Assembly (NCBI GenBank): GCA_020161615.1
Contig: JAIUPD010000005.1
Span: forward strand, 248,001-312,000
Direction: 5' to 3'
DNA: 64,000 nt
From: Pseudomonadota bacterium
GTDB taxonomy: Bacteria; Pseudomonadota; Alphaproteobacteria; Rhodobacterales; Rhodobacteraceae
Shown here: in pieces, positions 48,231 through 55,966 of the stretch
Numbering within the stretch: position 1 is the stretch's first letter
Layout: each line of letters opens with the position of its first letter
Position numbers and translations under genes: made by a program
Notes under the pieces: model-generated
The model's input: the letters and a program-made list of their open reading frames with translations, nothing else
Databases searched by the model: none
What the model was told of the DNA's origin: nothing

Positions 48231-49133
48231 TTGTCCGATCCCGATTTCGCCCCCCTGCCCGGCCAGTCTCTGCTGCTGGAGCCCGGCCTGCGCCTGGTGC
48301 TGGCGCCCAATGCCTCGCCGATGACCGAACGGGGGACCAACACCTATCTACTGGGTGAGGGCGCGGTCAGCGTCATCGACCCCGGCCCCGCCGACCCCGG
48401 CCATCTCAGGGCGATTCTGGCCGCGCTCGCGCCCGGCGAGCGAATCGCGCAGATCCTGGTCACGCATGCGCACAAGGATCACTCGCCCCTCGCCCGCCCG
48501 CTGGCCCAGGCCACCGGCGCGCCGGTCCTGGGCTTCGGCGGGGCCGAGGCCGGACGCTCGGCCCGCATGGCGGCGCTGGCGGGCGAGGTCGGGGGCGGCG
48601 AAGGCGTGGACGAGGCCTTCGCCCCCGACATCCTTCTGCCCGACGGGGCCGAGATCGAGGCGGGCGGCCGCCCGCTCGCGGCGGTGCATACGCCCGGGCA
48701 TTTCGGCAACCACCTCTGTTTCCGCTGGGGCGCCGCGCTCTTTTCCGGCGACCATGTGATGGGCTGGGCGCCGAGCCTCGTCTCGCCGCCGGACGGGGAT
48801 CTGACCGATTTCATGGCCAGCCTTGAGCGGGTCGAGGCCCTGGGGCCGCTGCGCTATTACCCCGGCCATGGCGCGCCGGTGGCCGAGGGACAGGCCCGGG
48901 TCCAGGCGCTGCGCGCCCATCGGCTGGGGCGCGAGCGGTCGATCCGGGCGGCGGTCGAGGGCGGCGCCGCGACCCTCGCCGCAATCACCGGGGCGGTCTA
49001 CCACGATGTCGCCCCCGCCCTCCTGCCCGCCGCGGCGCGCAACGTGCTGGCGCATCTGATCGACCTCGAGGCCCGCGGATTGCTGCGCTTCGACGGGGTT
49101 CCCGGTCCGGAAACCCCTGTTTTCACGGTATAA
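48231..49133 (+). CDS. MBL-fold metallo-hydrolase (LACTB2-like)
   Basis: The 300-residue protein has the zinc motif VTHAHKDHSPLARPLA (HxHxDH), the N-terminal NTYLLGEGAVSVIDPGPADP, the third ligand in HTPGHFGNHLCF and the bridging aspartate in LFSGDHVMGW. The C-terminal winged-helix-like tail is typical of LACTB2-type enzymes. The start is a TTG at 48231 with GCGAGG 6 bases upstream; no ATG is available close to the domain. RNA or thioester substrates are known in the family, but the substrate here is not predictable. Confidence 0.85.
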   Translation: MSDPDFAPLPGQSLLLEPGLRLVLAPNASPMTERGTNTYLLGEGAVSVIDPGPADPGHLRAILAALAPGERIAQILVTHAHKDHSPLARPLAQATGAPVLGFGGAEAGRSARMAALAGEVGGGEGVDEAFAPDILLPDGAEIEAGGRPLAAVHTPGHFGNHLCFRWGAALFSGDHVMGWAPSLVSPPDGDLTDFMASLERVEALGPLRYYPGHGAPVAEGQARVQALRAHRLGRERSIRAAVEGGAATLAAITGAVYHDVAPALLPAAARNVLAHLIDLEARGLLRFDGVPGPETPVFTV

Positions 49134-49226
49134 ATGCGAAACCCCGGGGGCCCTTTCATTTTCCGCGAAAAAATCGCGCCGAGGCTCTGGACGCCGCTCT
49201 GGGGCCTTGCTATACGGCCCCCATGT

Positions 49227-49301
49227 TCCGGCGTAGCTCAGCGGTAGAGCAGTTGACTGTTAATCAATTGGTCGTAGGTTCGATCCCTACCGCCGGAGCC
49301 A
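49227..49301 (+). tRNA. tRNA-Asn (anticodon GTT), integration site of the element
   Basis: A complete 75-base cloverleaf with encoded CCA. The acceptor stem is TCCGGCG/CGCCGGA, the D stem GCTC/GAGC, the anticodon loop CTGTTAA with anticodon GTT, and the T arm GTAGGTTCGATCCCTAC. The last 45 bases are duplicated at 63373-63417, so the gene was the target of site-specific integration and was restored by the element's attL sequence. Confidence 0.95.
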
Positions 49302-49305
49302 AAAA
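49257..49305 (+). repeat. attL direct repeat (49 bp)
   Basis: From CTGTTAATCAATTGG in the anticodon loop through the tRNA 3' CCA plus four further A residues. It is identical base for base to 63373-63421. Confidence 0.93.
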
Positions 49306-49371
49306 TCTAGAATATTTACAAGATGTTAGCGGGCCGCTCCTCCGGGCGGCCTTCGCTATTTTTGGCTGGTT

Positions 49372-49391
49372 CTGCAACATCTCTGCAACAT
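49372..49391 (+). promoter_or_regulatory. candidate integrase arm-type sites, left end
   Basis: CTGCAACAT occurs at 49372-49380 and again at 49383-49391. A matching pair lies at 63235-63243 and 63247-63255 at the other end, in the same orientation. Paired short repeats internal to both att ends are typical of integrase arm-binding sites. Confidence 0.5.
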
Positions 49392-49486
49392 TTCGACACG
49401 CCTCCGCAAACGTGGAGGCTTCCGCTCACTCTTGACCAGATCGCGTCAAAGTTCTGCCACATCAGTGCTTTAGCCGTAACACTGCC

Positions 49487-50263
49487 ATGCTTCGGACCTT
49501 CGAAAATACCCGGCCCTACGCCCAACCACTCGCGGCCATCGAGGTGCGCGGTAAACCGTGCGCGTTGCCACCCGACTTCGTTCAGGGTCTCGACTTCCTT
49601 CGCCGCTTCACTGTTAGCCACCATGAAGTGCTGCGATGGGTCTATCTGGTCGACGGCAGGCTCTACGCCGCGTCGAACAGTATGATCATCGACTACGAGA
49701 TCGGTTCTTGCGAGCTGGAAGACTCGGCTTTCCTGCCGTTGATTTGCCGCATCCTTGCTGGCTTTTATGCACCGCCGGATAGCGTTGTCATCGACTACAT
49801 GACCTATGTGTTTACTTGGGACGACGGACAGGAACTTCTTGTTGATTGCAGCAACACGGCGTGGCGCCCAGTTTCCTCCGTCGGTGACCGAATCAAGGAC
49901 ATGATCGCGGGCACCTTCAAACGCCATTGGAGCTTTGGCGAGGTCACCCACATAGACGACGAGACACGCGAGAGTTTGAAGCGTTCTTTCGATGGCCGTG
50001 GGAACGGTGACATTTTCTTTGATGGTCAGACAGCTATCTACCGCAATGACACGCGCACATCGGAACATCTGCGACCATTCCCCTCGAACACCGAAGGACT
50101 GATCCGCTTCGACCGCAAGCCGTTCCTCGCCATGCTGAAGGTCGCGACCGAGATCGACTTTTCGGCAAGCCCCCTCTGCTTCCGGCATGCGCACGGGCGC
50201 GGAATGCTCGTGCGGCGCACCTTGGGGCGCGACGTGCCGACGTTCGGGGGCGAAGATGGCTGA
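49487..50263 (+). CDS. hypothetical element protein, possibly sliding-clamp-like
   Basis: The 258-residue protein is the first gene inside attL. Its alternating strand pattern (HHEVLRWVYLVDGRLYAASN, DSVVIDYMTYVFTWDDGQEL) and the C-terminal RFDRKPFLAMLKVATEIDFS recall DNA polymerase clamp-like proteins carried by some phages. No motif proves this, and I would rate the resemblance as weak. There is no clear ribosome binding site before the ATG. The 3' end overlaps the next gene by 8 bases, so three leftmost genes form a rightward operon. Confidence 0.6.
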   Translation: MLRTFENTRPYAQPLAAIEVRGKPCALPPDFVQGLDFLRRFTVSHHEVLRWVYLVDGRLYAASNSMIIDYEIGSCELEDSAFLPLICRILAGFYAPPDSVVIDYMTYVFTWDDGQELLVDCSNTAWRPVSSVGDRIKDMIAGTFKRHWSFGEVTHIDDETRESLKRSFDGRGNGDIFFDGQTAIYRNDTRTSEHLRPFPSNTEGLIRFDRKPFLAMLKVATEIDFSASPLCFRHAHGRGMLVRRTLGRDVPTFGGEDG

Positions 50264-50888
50264 ACCTCTCGACGGCTTCTTCTTCCATCCTGATGGCGGT
50301 TCACCTGATGCGCAGCTTGCGCGCCTCCTTGCGGGTGAGCACAATCCCAACTTCGACAGCCCCTTCTCGGCGACCTTTGACGAGGTGGACGACGAGATCA
50401 GGGGTGTTGAGGCGGAACGGAAAAGGCTGCTCGCGCGTCTTGTCATGCTACGGGAGAAGCTGGTGTCGCTTCGCGCTCATCGGCAGCAGGTCACAGAGGC
50501 CGTTGAGCGATTCGAGGCAACAGGTGAGATTGCTCCCCTGCTAATCCCTGCGTGCAAGGCGCTGTCCGCGAAAGAGCAAGCAGCCCTTCGGAAGGCAGAC
50601 GATCCGATCAAGAATACCGAGATCGACAACGCAAAGGCGACGCTTGCGGCCAGCCTGCCCGGAGGGTGGGATGTGACCGAGACGACCGCAGACGACGAGT
50701 TTGTCTATGTGACGATCAAGCGCCGCCGCGAAGTTGTCGCGGCAGAACGCCCGTCACACGAAACGACCCGAGAGGGGATCGTCGAAAAGGTGAAGCAGGC
50801 TTTCGAAGCGTATCGCCGAGACTTTCTGAACAGCGCGCGCCCGCTTCGGATCGTGACGACAACGGCCAGTCCGAGGGCGTCCCCATGA
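50256..50888 (+). CDS. coiled-coil hypothetical protein, 210 aa
   Basis: The protein begins MAEPLDGFFFHPDGGSPDAQ and has a long charged helix at about residues 45-85 (EIRGVEAERKRLLARLVMLR and on), predicted as coiled coil. A compact C-terminal part follows (LPGGWDVTETTADDEFVYVT). The ATG at 50256 overlaps the preceding gene, and the stop overlaps the next start (ATGA). In a phage-derived element it might be a replication accessory protein, but I recognise no family. Confidence 0.6.
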   Translation: MAEPLDGFFFHPDGGSPDAQLARLLAGEHNPNFDSPFSATFDEVDDEIRGVEAERKRLLARLVMLREKLVSLRAHRQQVTEAVERFEATGEIAPLLIPACKALSAKEQAALRKADDPIKNTEIDNAKATLAASLPGGWDVTETTADDEFVYVTIKRRREVVAAERPSHETTREGIVEKVKQAFEAYRRDFLNSARPLRIVTTTASPRASP

Positions 50889-51205
50889 ACAAGTTGAGTT
50901 GGGAAGGCGACCTAACTGAGGGAGACCTCTGGAAGCTGTTCTCAAGCGACCCGGCAGAAGCCAGCGACACCATCCTTTTCTACAGCCAGATCAAGCCGCT
51001 GCTTGCCAAGTTGAAGCTTCAAGACGAGACGCGGTTCTACCACGTCTTTGCCCACTCGACCGTGCCAGAGCGGCCAGAGTGCGCACGCCTGCGCGCCACC
51101 GTGACCCAGCGAAACCTTCGCAAAGTCGCGGCGGCATTCGCGGCTGAGAACGACGACGCTGCGATCCAATATCATGGCCGCGGTGTAGCGCATCGAAACC
51201 GTTAG
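50885..51205 (+). CDS. hypothetical protein, 106 aa
   Basis: The small acidic-to-neutral helical protein starts MNKLSWEGDLTEGDLWKLFS. Its ATG overlaps the preceding stop by 4 bases, so it is the third gene of the left-end operon. AKLKLQDETRFYHVFAHSTV and RNLRKVAAAFAAENDDAAIQ are its most distinctive stretches. I do not recognise it. The sequence after its stop changes to lower G+C where the R-M module begins. Confidence 0.55.
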   Translation: MNKLSWEGDLTEGDLWKLFSSDPAEASDTILFYSQIKPLLAKLKLQDETRFYHVFAHSTVPERPECARLRATVTQRNLRKVAAAFAAENDDAAIQYHGRGVAHRNR

Positions 51206-51239
51206 AGCAGTTGAGACGCCGAAGGACCAGACACTGGTC

Positions 51240-51336
51240 TTGACAGGCTTTGCAAGGTGGCCATTCCTCGAGTACTGTTCCAAGAAGTTCAGTCGTTGCG
51301 TCTTGCACTGTCGCCCACACAAGATATTGTGGGGGG
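51240..51336 (+). promoter_or_regulatory. promoter and hairpin ahead of the methyltransferase gene
   Basis: TTGACA at 51240-51245 is a good -35 match; a -10 is less clear. Just before the start codon CCCACA (51314-51319) can pair with TGTGGG (51328-51333), burying half of the GGGGGG ribosome binding site. This could throttle methyltransferase translation. Confidence 0.35.
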
Positions 51337-52560
51337 ATGGATGACTCAATGAACCTTATCTTCGACCCCGCTCAGGCGCTGGAAAGCTCCGCTTTCCATG
51401 GTCGCGTTCAATCTAGCGAAGACCAACATCGGCTCGACATCGTGGCTAAGGAGCGAACAAGCGCGCTTCCGTGGCGTGGGCAATTTAGTCCTCAACTGGT
51501 CGAGTATCTGTTGAGCAGACATTCTGAAGCCGGAAAAACCATCGTTGATCCGTTTTGTGGAAGTGGCACCGTGCTACACGAAGCCGCCAGAAGCGGTGCG
51601 CACGCACATGGGTTTGACGTAAATCCTGCTGCAATTTGCTTGGCAAAAGTTAGTGAATTATCGAATTTGGATATGGCTGCGCGCTGGGCCTTGATTGATT
51701 CACTTCGCGCCTTTTCGCATAGACTTGGCTCACTAACCCCAAGTCATGGCATGATAAGTTGTGCGGATGCAGTGGCTGCTATTGACGCTTCGCGGGATGA
51801 TCCAGTAACCCGAACGGCACTAGAAGGTTTTTTACTGTTTGCCTTTACAAATGGAACCGCAATTAGCCCGCCAAATTTGCGGAGAGCAACTGAACGCTAT
51901 CTATCAGTCCTTGCCGACTTGCGTCAAACCAACTGCACCATTATGGCACAAGTTGGTGATGCCCGCTCAATACCTGCAGATCCTGCCACATTTGACTACA
52001 TGATTACGTCCCCCCCCTACATCAACGTATTTAACTACCACCAAAATTATCGACCGATTATTGAGGCGCTCGGTCATTCTCCTCTTGCAGCAGCCAAGTC
52101 AGAGATTGGCGCAAACCGTAAGTTTCGTCAGAATAGATACATGACAGTAGTGCAGTATTGCATGGACATGGCTTGGTTTTTTGTGGAGGCGAGGCGGATA
52201 CTGAAGGATAGTGCCAAACTTACGATTGTTTTGGGCCGAGAGTCGAACGTTAGGTCTGTTTCTTATAGAAACGGAGAGCTCATTAGTGCGATTGCTTGCG
52301 AAGGCATAGGCTTCAAACTCATCGACTGGCACGAGCGAAAGTTCACCAATAGATTTGGTGAAGCTATTTTTGAGGATGTCCTGACGGTCGTACCGGCCAC
52401 TGCTACGCTGGAACATGCGCTCGGGATCGGTCGTGCGGTTGGACGGCAAGCACTTGAGAACTCGCTCGAGTACTGCCCTATTGACCGTCGGGCAGAAATT
52501 GAGGCCGCAATAGAATCTGCAAACAGCATTGAGCCTTCTCAGATATCGGGGGCAATTTGA
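51337..52560 (+). CDS. DNA methyltransferase (DPF-CGSG / SPPY type)
   Basis: The 407-residue protein has the SAM-binding motif I DPFCGSGTVLHEAA (residues 71-84) ahead of the catalytic motif IV TSPPYINVFNY (from about 224). This is an amino-methyltransferase, and SPPY favours N4-cytosine over N6-adenine. It should protect host DNA from the restriction enzyme encoded by the next gene, whose ATG overlaps its stop. The start at 51337 follows GGGGGG. The gene is far richer in A/T, especially at third positions, than its neighbours, indicating separate transfer. Confidence 0.88.
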   Translation: MDDSMNLIFDPAQALESSAFHGRVQSSEDQHRLDIVAKERTSALPWRGQFSPQLVEYLLSRHSEAGKTIVDPFCGSGTVLHEAARSGAHAHGFDVNPAAICLAKVSELSNLDMAARWALIDSLRAFSHRLGSLTPSHGMISCADAVAAIDASRDDPVTRTALEGFLLFAFTNGTAISPPNLRRATERYLSVLADLRQTNCTIMAQVGDARSIPADPATFDYMITSPPYINVFNYHQNYRPIIEALGHSPLAAAKSEIGANRKFRQNRYMTVVQYCMDMAWFFVEARRILKDSAKLTIVLGRESNVRSVSYRNGELISAIACEGIGFKLIDWHERKFTNRFGEAIFEDVLTVVPATATLEHALGIGRAVGRQALENSLEYCPIDRRAEIEAAIESANSIEPSQISGAI

Positions 52561-53486
52561 TGGTACAAGTCATCCAAACTCGCGCGCACGGCGACAAGTT
52601 GCGCGCACTCGCAGACAATGTGAAGCTTCCGGAACAAGATCGACCGAGGGTCGAGGCTCAAATCGCAAAATATGATGAGTGGGTTTCCAAACTCAATGCT
52701 CTTGAGGGCCAAGGTGATGGGCTTCTTCACTCAATGGTGGATTTGCTGAATGAGTACAAAAAATCGGTCGAGTTTGATTTGATTTTTTGTTCCGGGGATG
52801 ATTTCTTGTATCGCCAGAAGGGCCAACTTAAACTAGATAACACAATTCTTGAGGAGTTTTTGCCACGTCTTTTTGATTCAAGGCTTGTTCCAGGCTTTAG
52901 CAGACAAAACGGACTGGAATGCGGCCCTCGCGCAAGTTTCGCGGGGCTTTCTTTTGAAAGCCCGTTGCTTCCGTTGGCCGCTGGCGGGGTTTATGTGAAG
53001 AGAAAAGATCAGGACTTCTCAGTAACTAGGCAACACAAGCTCAGAATTACAACCACGTCAAACCCTAAAGATGTGTTCGAGCAGGACTTCCATGTCTCCT
53101 ACTTTGCGACAGAGATTAAAACCAACCTTGATAAAACAATGTTTCAAGAGGCTGCGGCAACAGCAGGAGAATTAAAGAGAGTTTCGTCTGGATCCAAGTA
53201 TATACTTCTTTGCGAATGGCTCGACATGACGCCAATCAATACTAAGCTCACTGCGATGGACGAGGTGATCGTCTTGAGGAGGGCCAAAAGGTTAGGCTCG
53301 AACCTTCGTTCTGACTTTTCGACTGCGGCTGGACGAAAGGCGGCAAAGGAGTGGTATTCCAGATTTCTTGATGACCACCCGCTGAGTTATGATGGATTTA
53401 AGCGCTTCGTATGGCACCTTAATGAGTGCTTTCCCGCAGAGGAGCACGACGCCGAAGACGTGGTTTTGGAACGAGGCTATTTCTAG
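52560..53486 (+). CDS. Bpu10I-like type II restriction endonuclease
   Basis: The 308-residue protein closely resembles the Bpu10I restriction endonuclease family: VEFDLIFCSGDDFLYRQKGQ then LKLDNTILEEFLPRL (residues about 70-104), the probable catalytic EIKTNLDKTMFQEA (185-198), and LLCEWLDMTPINT. Bpu10I itself is a two-subunit enzyme for the asymmetric site CCTNAGC; the site here cannot be deduced. The ATG at 52560 overlaps the methyltransferase stop (TGATG), a usual way to ensure modification first. Codon usage is A/T-rich like the methyltransferase. Confidence 0.82.
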   Translation: MVQVIQTRAHGDKLRALADNVKLPEQDRPRVEAQIAKYDEWVSKLNALEGQGDGLLHSMVDLLNEYKKSVEFDLIFCSGDDFLYRQKGQLKLDNTILEEFLPRLFDSRLVPGFSRQNGLECGPRASFAGLSFESPLLPLAAGGVYVKRKDQDFSVTRQHKLRITTTSNPKDVFEQDFHVSYFATEIKTNLDKTMFQEAAATAGELKRVSSGSKYILLCEWLDMTPINTKLTAMDEVIVLRRAKRLGSNLRSDFSTAAGRKAAKEWYSRFLDDHPLSYDGFKRFVWHLNECFPAEEHDAEDVVLERGYF

Positions 53487-53493
53487 GCGTGCC

Positions 53494-54213
53494 TTAGTAG
53501 TAGCCCGCCAATGTAGATACGGTAACTGACTGACGGCGCAAATACTGCGACGAGAATGCTCCGACGATGAGCGCAATCCCAAGGTCGCCATGACCGGACG
53601 CCGACCGCGATTGGGTGATGATCTGGTTACCAGCAACAGTTGTCGCCGTTGTGAAGGATGCAAGATCGGCTTCGATCTCGGAGCGCAGCGGGCAGTCGTG
53701 GGCAAACTTGATCTCGCCTGCGGCGAACATCACTGCGAGGTTTTCGACCATGAAGGTCTTGCCTGCTGAGACGTAGCGGCTTGACTTCTTCGACCAGTCC
53801 TGCCCGCCCGTCATCGTTATAGCGTGGTGCGGGACCGACTGCGCTTGCATCATGTCCGACACGACGCGTCCGATGGACGTGCCGTCGATGGCGAGGAGGG
53901 ATTTGCCGCCGAAGGGCTGAGCGTTGCGCAGGCGGATCAGGTAGTCCACAACATCGACGTAGGAGACGCCACGGAACCGGTCAGCATAGACGATGGTGCG
54001 CTCCCTCGGCCCGACGATGATCTTGCCAGAATCGACAATCGGCAGCGCCTGATCCTTGAGCACCACGACCGCCGAGAAATCGTTGGCCTGCCCCAAGTCG
54101 GCAGCGATCCAATAATTCTGATAGCCTGTGACGCGCGGAATTCCCGGGTCCATGTTGGTTTCGTTGATCACCCGGCCATCGGGCAGATAGACCAGGTTCA
54201 AAGTCGTGGACAT
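53494..54213 (-). CDS. terminase large subunit, nuclease domain as a separate protein
   Basis: The 239-residue protein has the RNase H-like nuclease layout of phage terminases: YWIAADLGQANDFSAVVVLK with the first acidic residue at about 39, KSLLAIDGTSIGRVVSDMM with the second, and GHGDLGIALIVGAF with the last acidic residue near the C-terminus. It should cut packaged DNA. It overlaps the ATPase gene by 16 bases but has its own GGAGG site 7 bases before the ATG, so the split from the ATPase is built in rather than a frameshift. It converges on the R-M module. Confidence 0.75.
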   Translation of the reverse strand: MSTTLNLVYLPDGRVINETNMDPGIPRVTGYQNYWIAADLGQANDFSAVVVLKDQALPIVDSGKIIVGPRERTIVYADRFRGVSYVDVVDYLIRLRNAQPFGGKSLLAIDGTSIGRVVSDMMQAQSVPHHAITMTGGQDWSKKSSRYVSAGKTFMVENLAVMFAAGEIKFAHDCPLRSEIEADLASFTTATTVAGNQIITQSRSASGHGDLGIALIVGAFSSQYLRRQSVTVSTLAGYY

Positions 54214-54998
54214 ATTGCACCCTCCGTGCTTGTCGCGTTTTCGATTATGCTGAGATCAAAGTAGCTCGTGCCGTCAGCCAGCATTTCCACCTCGATCTCG
54301 GCGCGGAACTTCGTCGCGGACAGCGTGCGGCGCATCCGCTCGACCTTCTCTGCCAGCCTCGGAATGCTCGTGCCTTTGACGACGATGCGATGGACATCTT
54401 TGTCCATGCGTTCGCGCCCGTTCTCGTCGAGGAACAGGCGGGCGAAATAGTTGTTCTTCCCGGCAGGTGTGCTGCTGAAATAGACCTGCCCGCGCGTCGT
54501 GAGCATGGGCAGAACACCGGCAATCAGATCCTCGCCGCCACCCTCGCCTTGGAGAAATGCGCACTCGTCGATCACGAGCAACGACACGGACGGGTAGCCC
54601 CGGATCGTATCAGACGTGGACGGCAGCGCGATCACGCGGGCACCGTTCGACATTTCGAGTTCGGTCAAAGTGGATCGCGTGATGACCAGATCGGTGCGGC
54701 GAATCTGGCGGCCGATTTCGCGGGCGATGATCTTCGCCTGCCGTTCCGCGGGGGCGATGCAGAGCGAGAGGGATTCCGGGACGTGCAATTCCTCGACGGC
54801 GCGGGCGGCGAGGACCGATGTCTTGCCCGACTGACGCCCGACGCGGCACGCCACTTCGGACGCGCGGGTCGTGAACATCTCGACTTGCCAATCGTCCGGC
54901 TCGTGACCCATCCAATGGGCGAGGCGCGCCCTCGGGTCGAGGGAGCGTTCAAGGTCGCGCGCCCATGCTGTGAACCCGTCAAATGCCAACGCCGTCAT
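54198..54998 (-). CDS. terminase large subunit, ATPase domain as a separate protein
   Basis: The 266-residue protein carries the packaging-motor ATPase motifs: Walker A RVGRQSGKTSVLA (P-loop residues 54-60), Walker B SLLVIDECAF (acidic pair about 144-145), and the coupling motif YFSSTPAGKNN. It ends right after the motor domain with YFDLSIIENATS. The nuclease half follows as another gene. The start overlaps the upstream small-terminase candidate by 20 bases. Together TerS, ATPase and nuclease form a leftward packaging operon. Confidence 0.85.
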   Translation of the reverse strand: MTALAFDGFTAWARDLERSLDPRARLAHWMGHEPDDWQVEMFTTRASEVACRVGRQSGKTSVLAARAVEELHVPESLSLCIAPAERQAKIIAREIGRQIRRTDLVITRSTLTELEMSNGARVIALPSTSDTIRGYPSVSLLVIDECAFLQGEGGGEDLIAGVLPMLTTRGQVYFSSTPAGKNNYFARLFLDENGRERMDKDVHRIVVKGTSIPRLAEKVERMRRTLSATKFRAEIEVEMLADGTSYFDLSIIENATSTEGAICPRL

Positions 54999-55575
54999 CC
55001 TCTTTCGTCACGGATAGAACGTGCTGCCGCATCTTGCGCAGCAGCGGTTCGCGGGCGGCGGGAACCTCGACGCAGACTTCTTGGAGGATGCGGCGCAGCG
55101 TGACCCATTCGGGCGCTTGCGAGAGAGTGACCGAAACGGTCAGATTGGTCGCGAGCCTCCCCTGCATCGTGGCGATGTCGCGCAGGACTTTCCGCAGGCC
55201 TTCCATCGCGGACAGGGCAAAGCCGTCATCTTCGTTCTGCTCGGCCTTCGTGATCAGGGCTTCAACGCGCTTCGCCAGCGTTTCGTAGGTGCGGGCAACA
55301 TCCATGCGGTCCTCGTTCAGGACGGCGGTATCGCCTTCGACCTTGGACAGGCGCACCTCAGCCAGCACGGCGCGCACCATTTCCTCCGTGATGTGATCCT
55401 TGCGGAACCGCACGATGGAATCCGGGTGCATCCCGAGGCGCTTCGCGACCTGCGCCTTCGTCATCCCACCCGGCAGGTTGTTTTCACCCAAGATGATCTG
55501 TTTGATGATCGTCTTGCGCTCCGGGTGCATCAGGATCGTGTTCTTGCGGCCACCGCCACGCCTGCCGTCAGCCAT
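54979..55575 (-). CDS. terminase small subunit candidate, HTH protein
   Basis: The 198-residue protein starts MADGRRGGGRKNTILMHPER and has a helix-turn-helix near residues 37-60 (GMTKAQVAKRLGMHPDSIVR). Helical sequence and a basic tail follow. Position directly upstream of, and overlapping, the terminase ATPase is the usual place of TerS, which recognises the packaging site and loads the motor. The HTH alone could equally be a regulator, so the call rests largely on context. The start at 55575 is preferred over in-frame codons upstream that overlap another gene. Confidence 0.65.
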   Translation of the reverse strand: MADGRRGGGRKNTILMHPERKTIIKQIILGENNLPGGMTKAQVAKRLGMHPDSIVRFRKDHITEEMVRAVLAEVRLSKVEGDTAVLNEDRMDVARTYETLAKRVEALITKAEQNEDDGFALSAMEGLRKVLRDIATMQGRLATNLTVSVTLSQAPEWVTLRRILQEVCVEVPAAREPLLRKMRQHVLSVTKEDDGVGI

Positions 55576-55576
55576 T

Positions 55577-55966
55577 TCAGGTGTCTCCCGAAAGCGAAGT
55601 TGAGGCGAAGATCGGCGCGCCGTTATCGTCGCCATACCAACGGACGCGGGCACGTAGCCGGTCCCATTCTGCAACGGAGACATCGACCAAATGATCATAA
55701 ACGCGATTTGCGAACTGTTCCCCAACGCCCGACCGCAGGAGGTCGTCGCGCAACTTGCCAAACGAGATGCCGTCGAGATGGAGCTTCATCATCCCGGCAA
55801 GCGTGGCGATCACGGCAGCCGTCGGGCTGCCTGACGGGTCGAGAGGTTCAATCCCGTGGCGGGTGACGATCTCGCCACCACGGAGGACGATCACCTCGTC
55901 CTCCGCACAGAACCCAAGCCCGATGCGGTAGGCCCATTCGAGGCAGGCACGATCAATCGGCGTCAT
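55577..55966 (-). CDS. hypothetical protein, 129 aa, packaging operon
   Basis: A small protein starting MTPIDRACLEWAYRIGLGFC with mixed helical and strand character (EDEVIVLRGGEIVTRHGIEP, VSVAEWDRLRARVRWYGDD). Its stop is one base from the TerS candidate start and its own start overlaps the coiled-coil gene upstream by 14 bases. The tight spacing argues it is real and part of the packaging operon. I recognise no family. Confidence 0.55.
   Translation of the reverse strand: MTPIDRACLEWAYRIGLGFCAEDEVIVLRGGEIVTRHGIEPLDPSGSPTAAVIATLAGMMKLHLDGISFGKLRDDLLRSGVGEQFANRVYDHLVDVSVAEWDRLRARVRWYGDDNGAPIFASTSLSGDT

Noticed and set aside
54198-54213. Frameshift splitting a single terminase gene
   Set aside because: The downstream gene has its own GGAGG site with normal spacing and a natural N-terminus, so two genes are more likely than an error.
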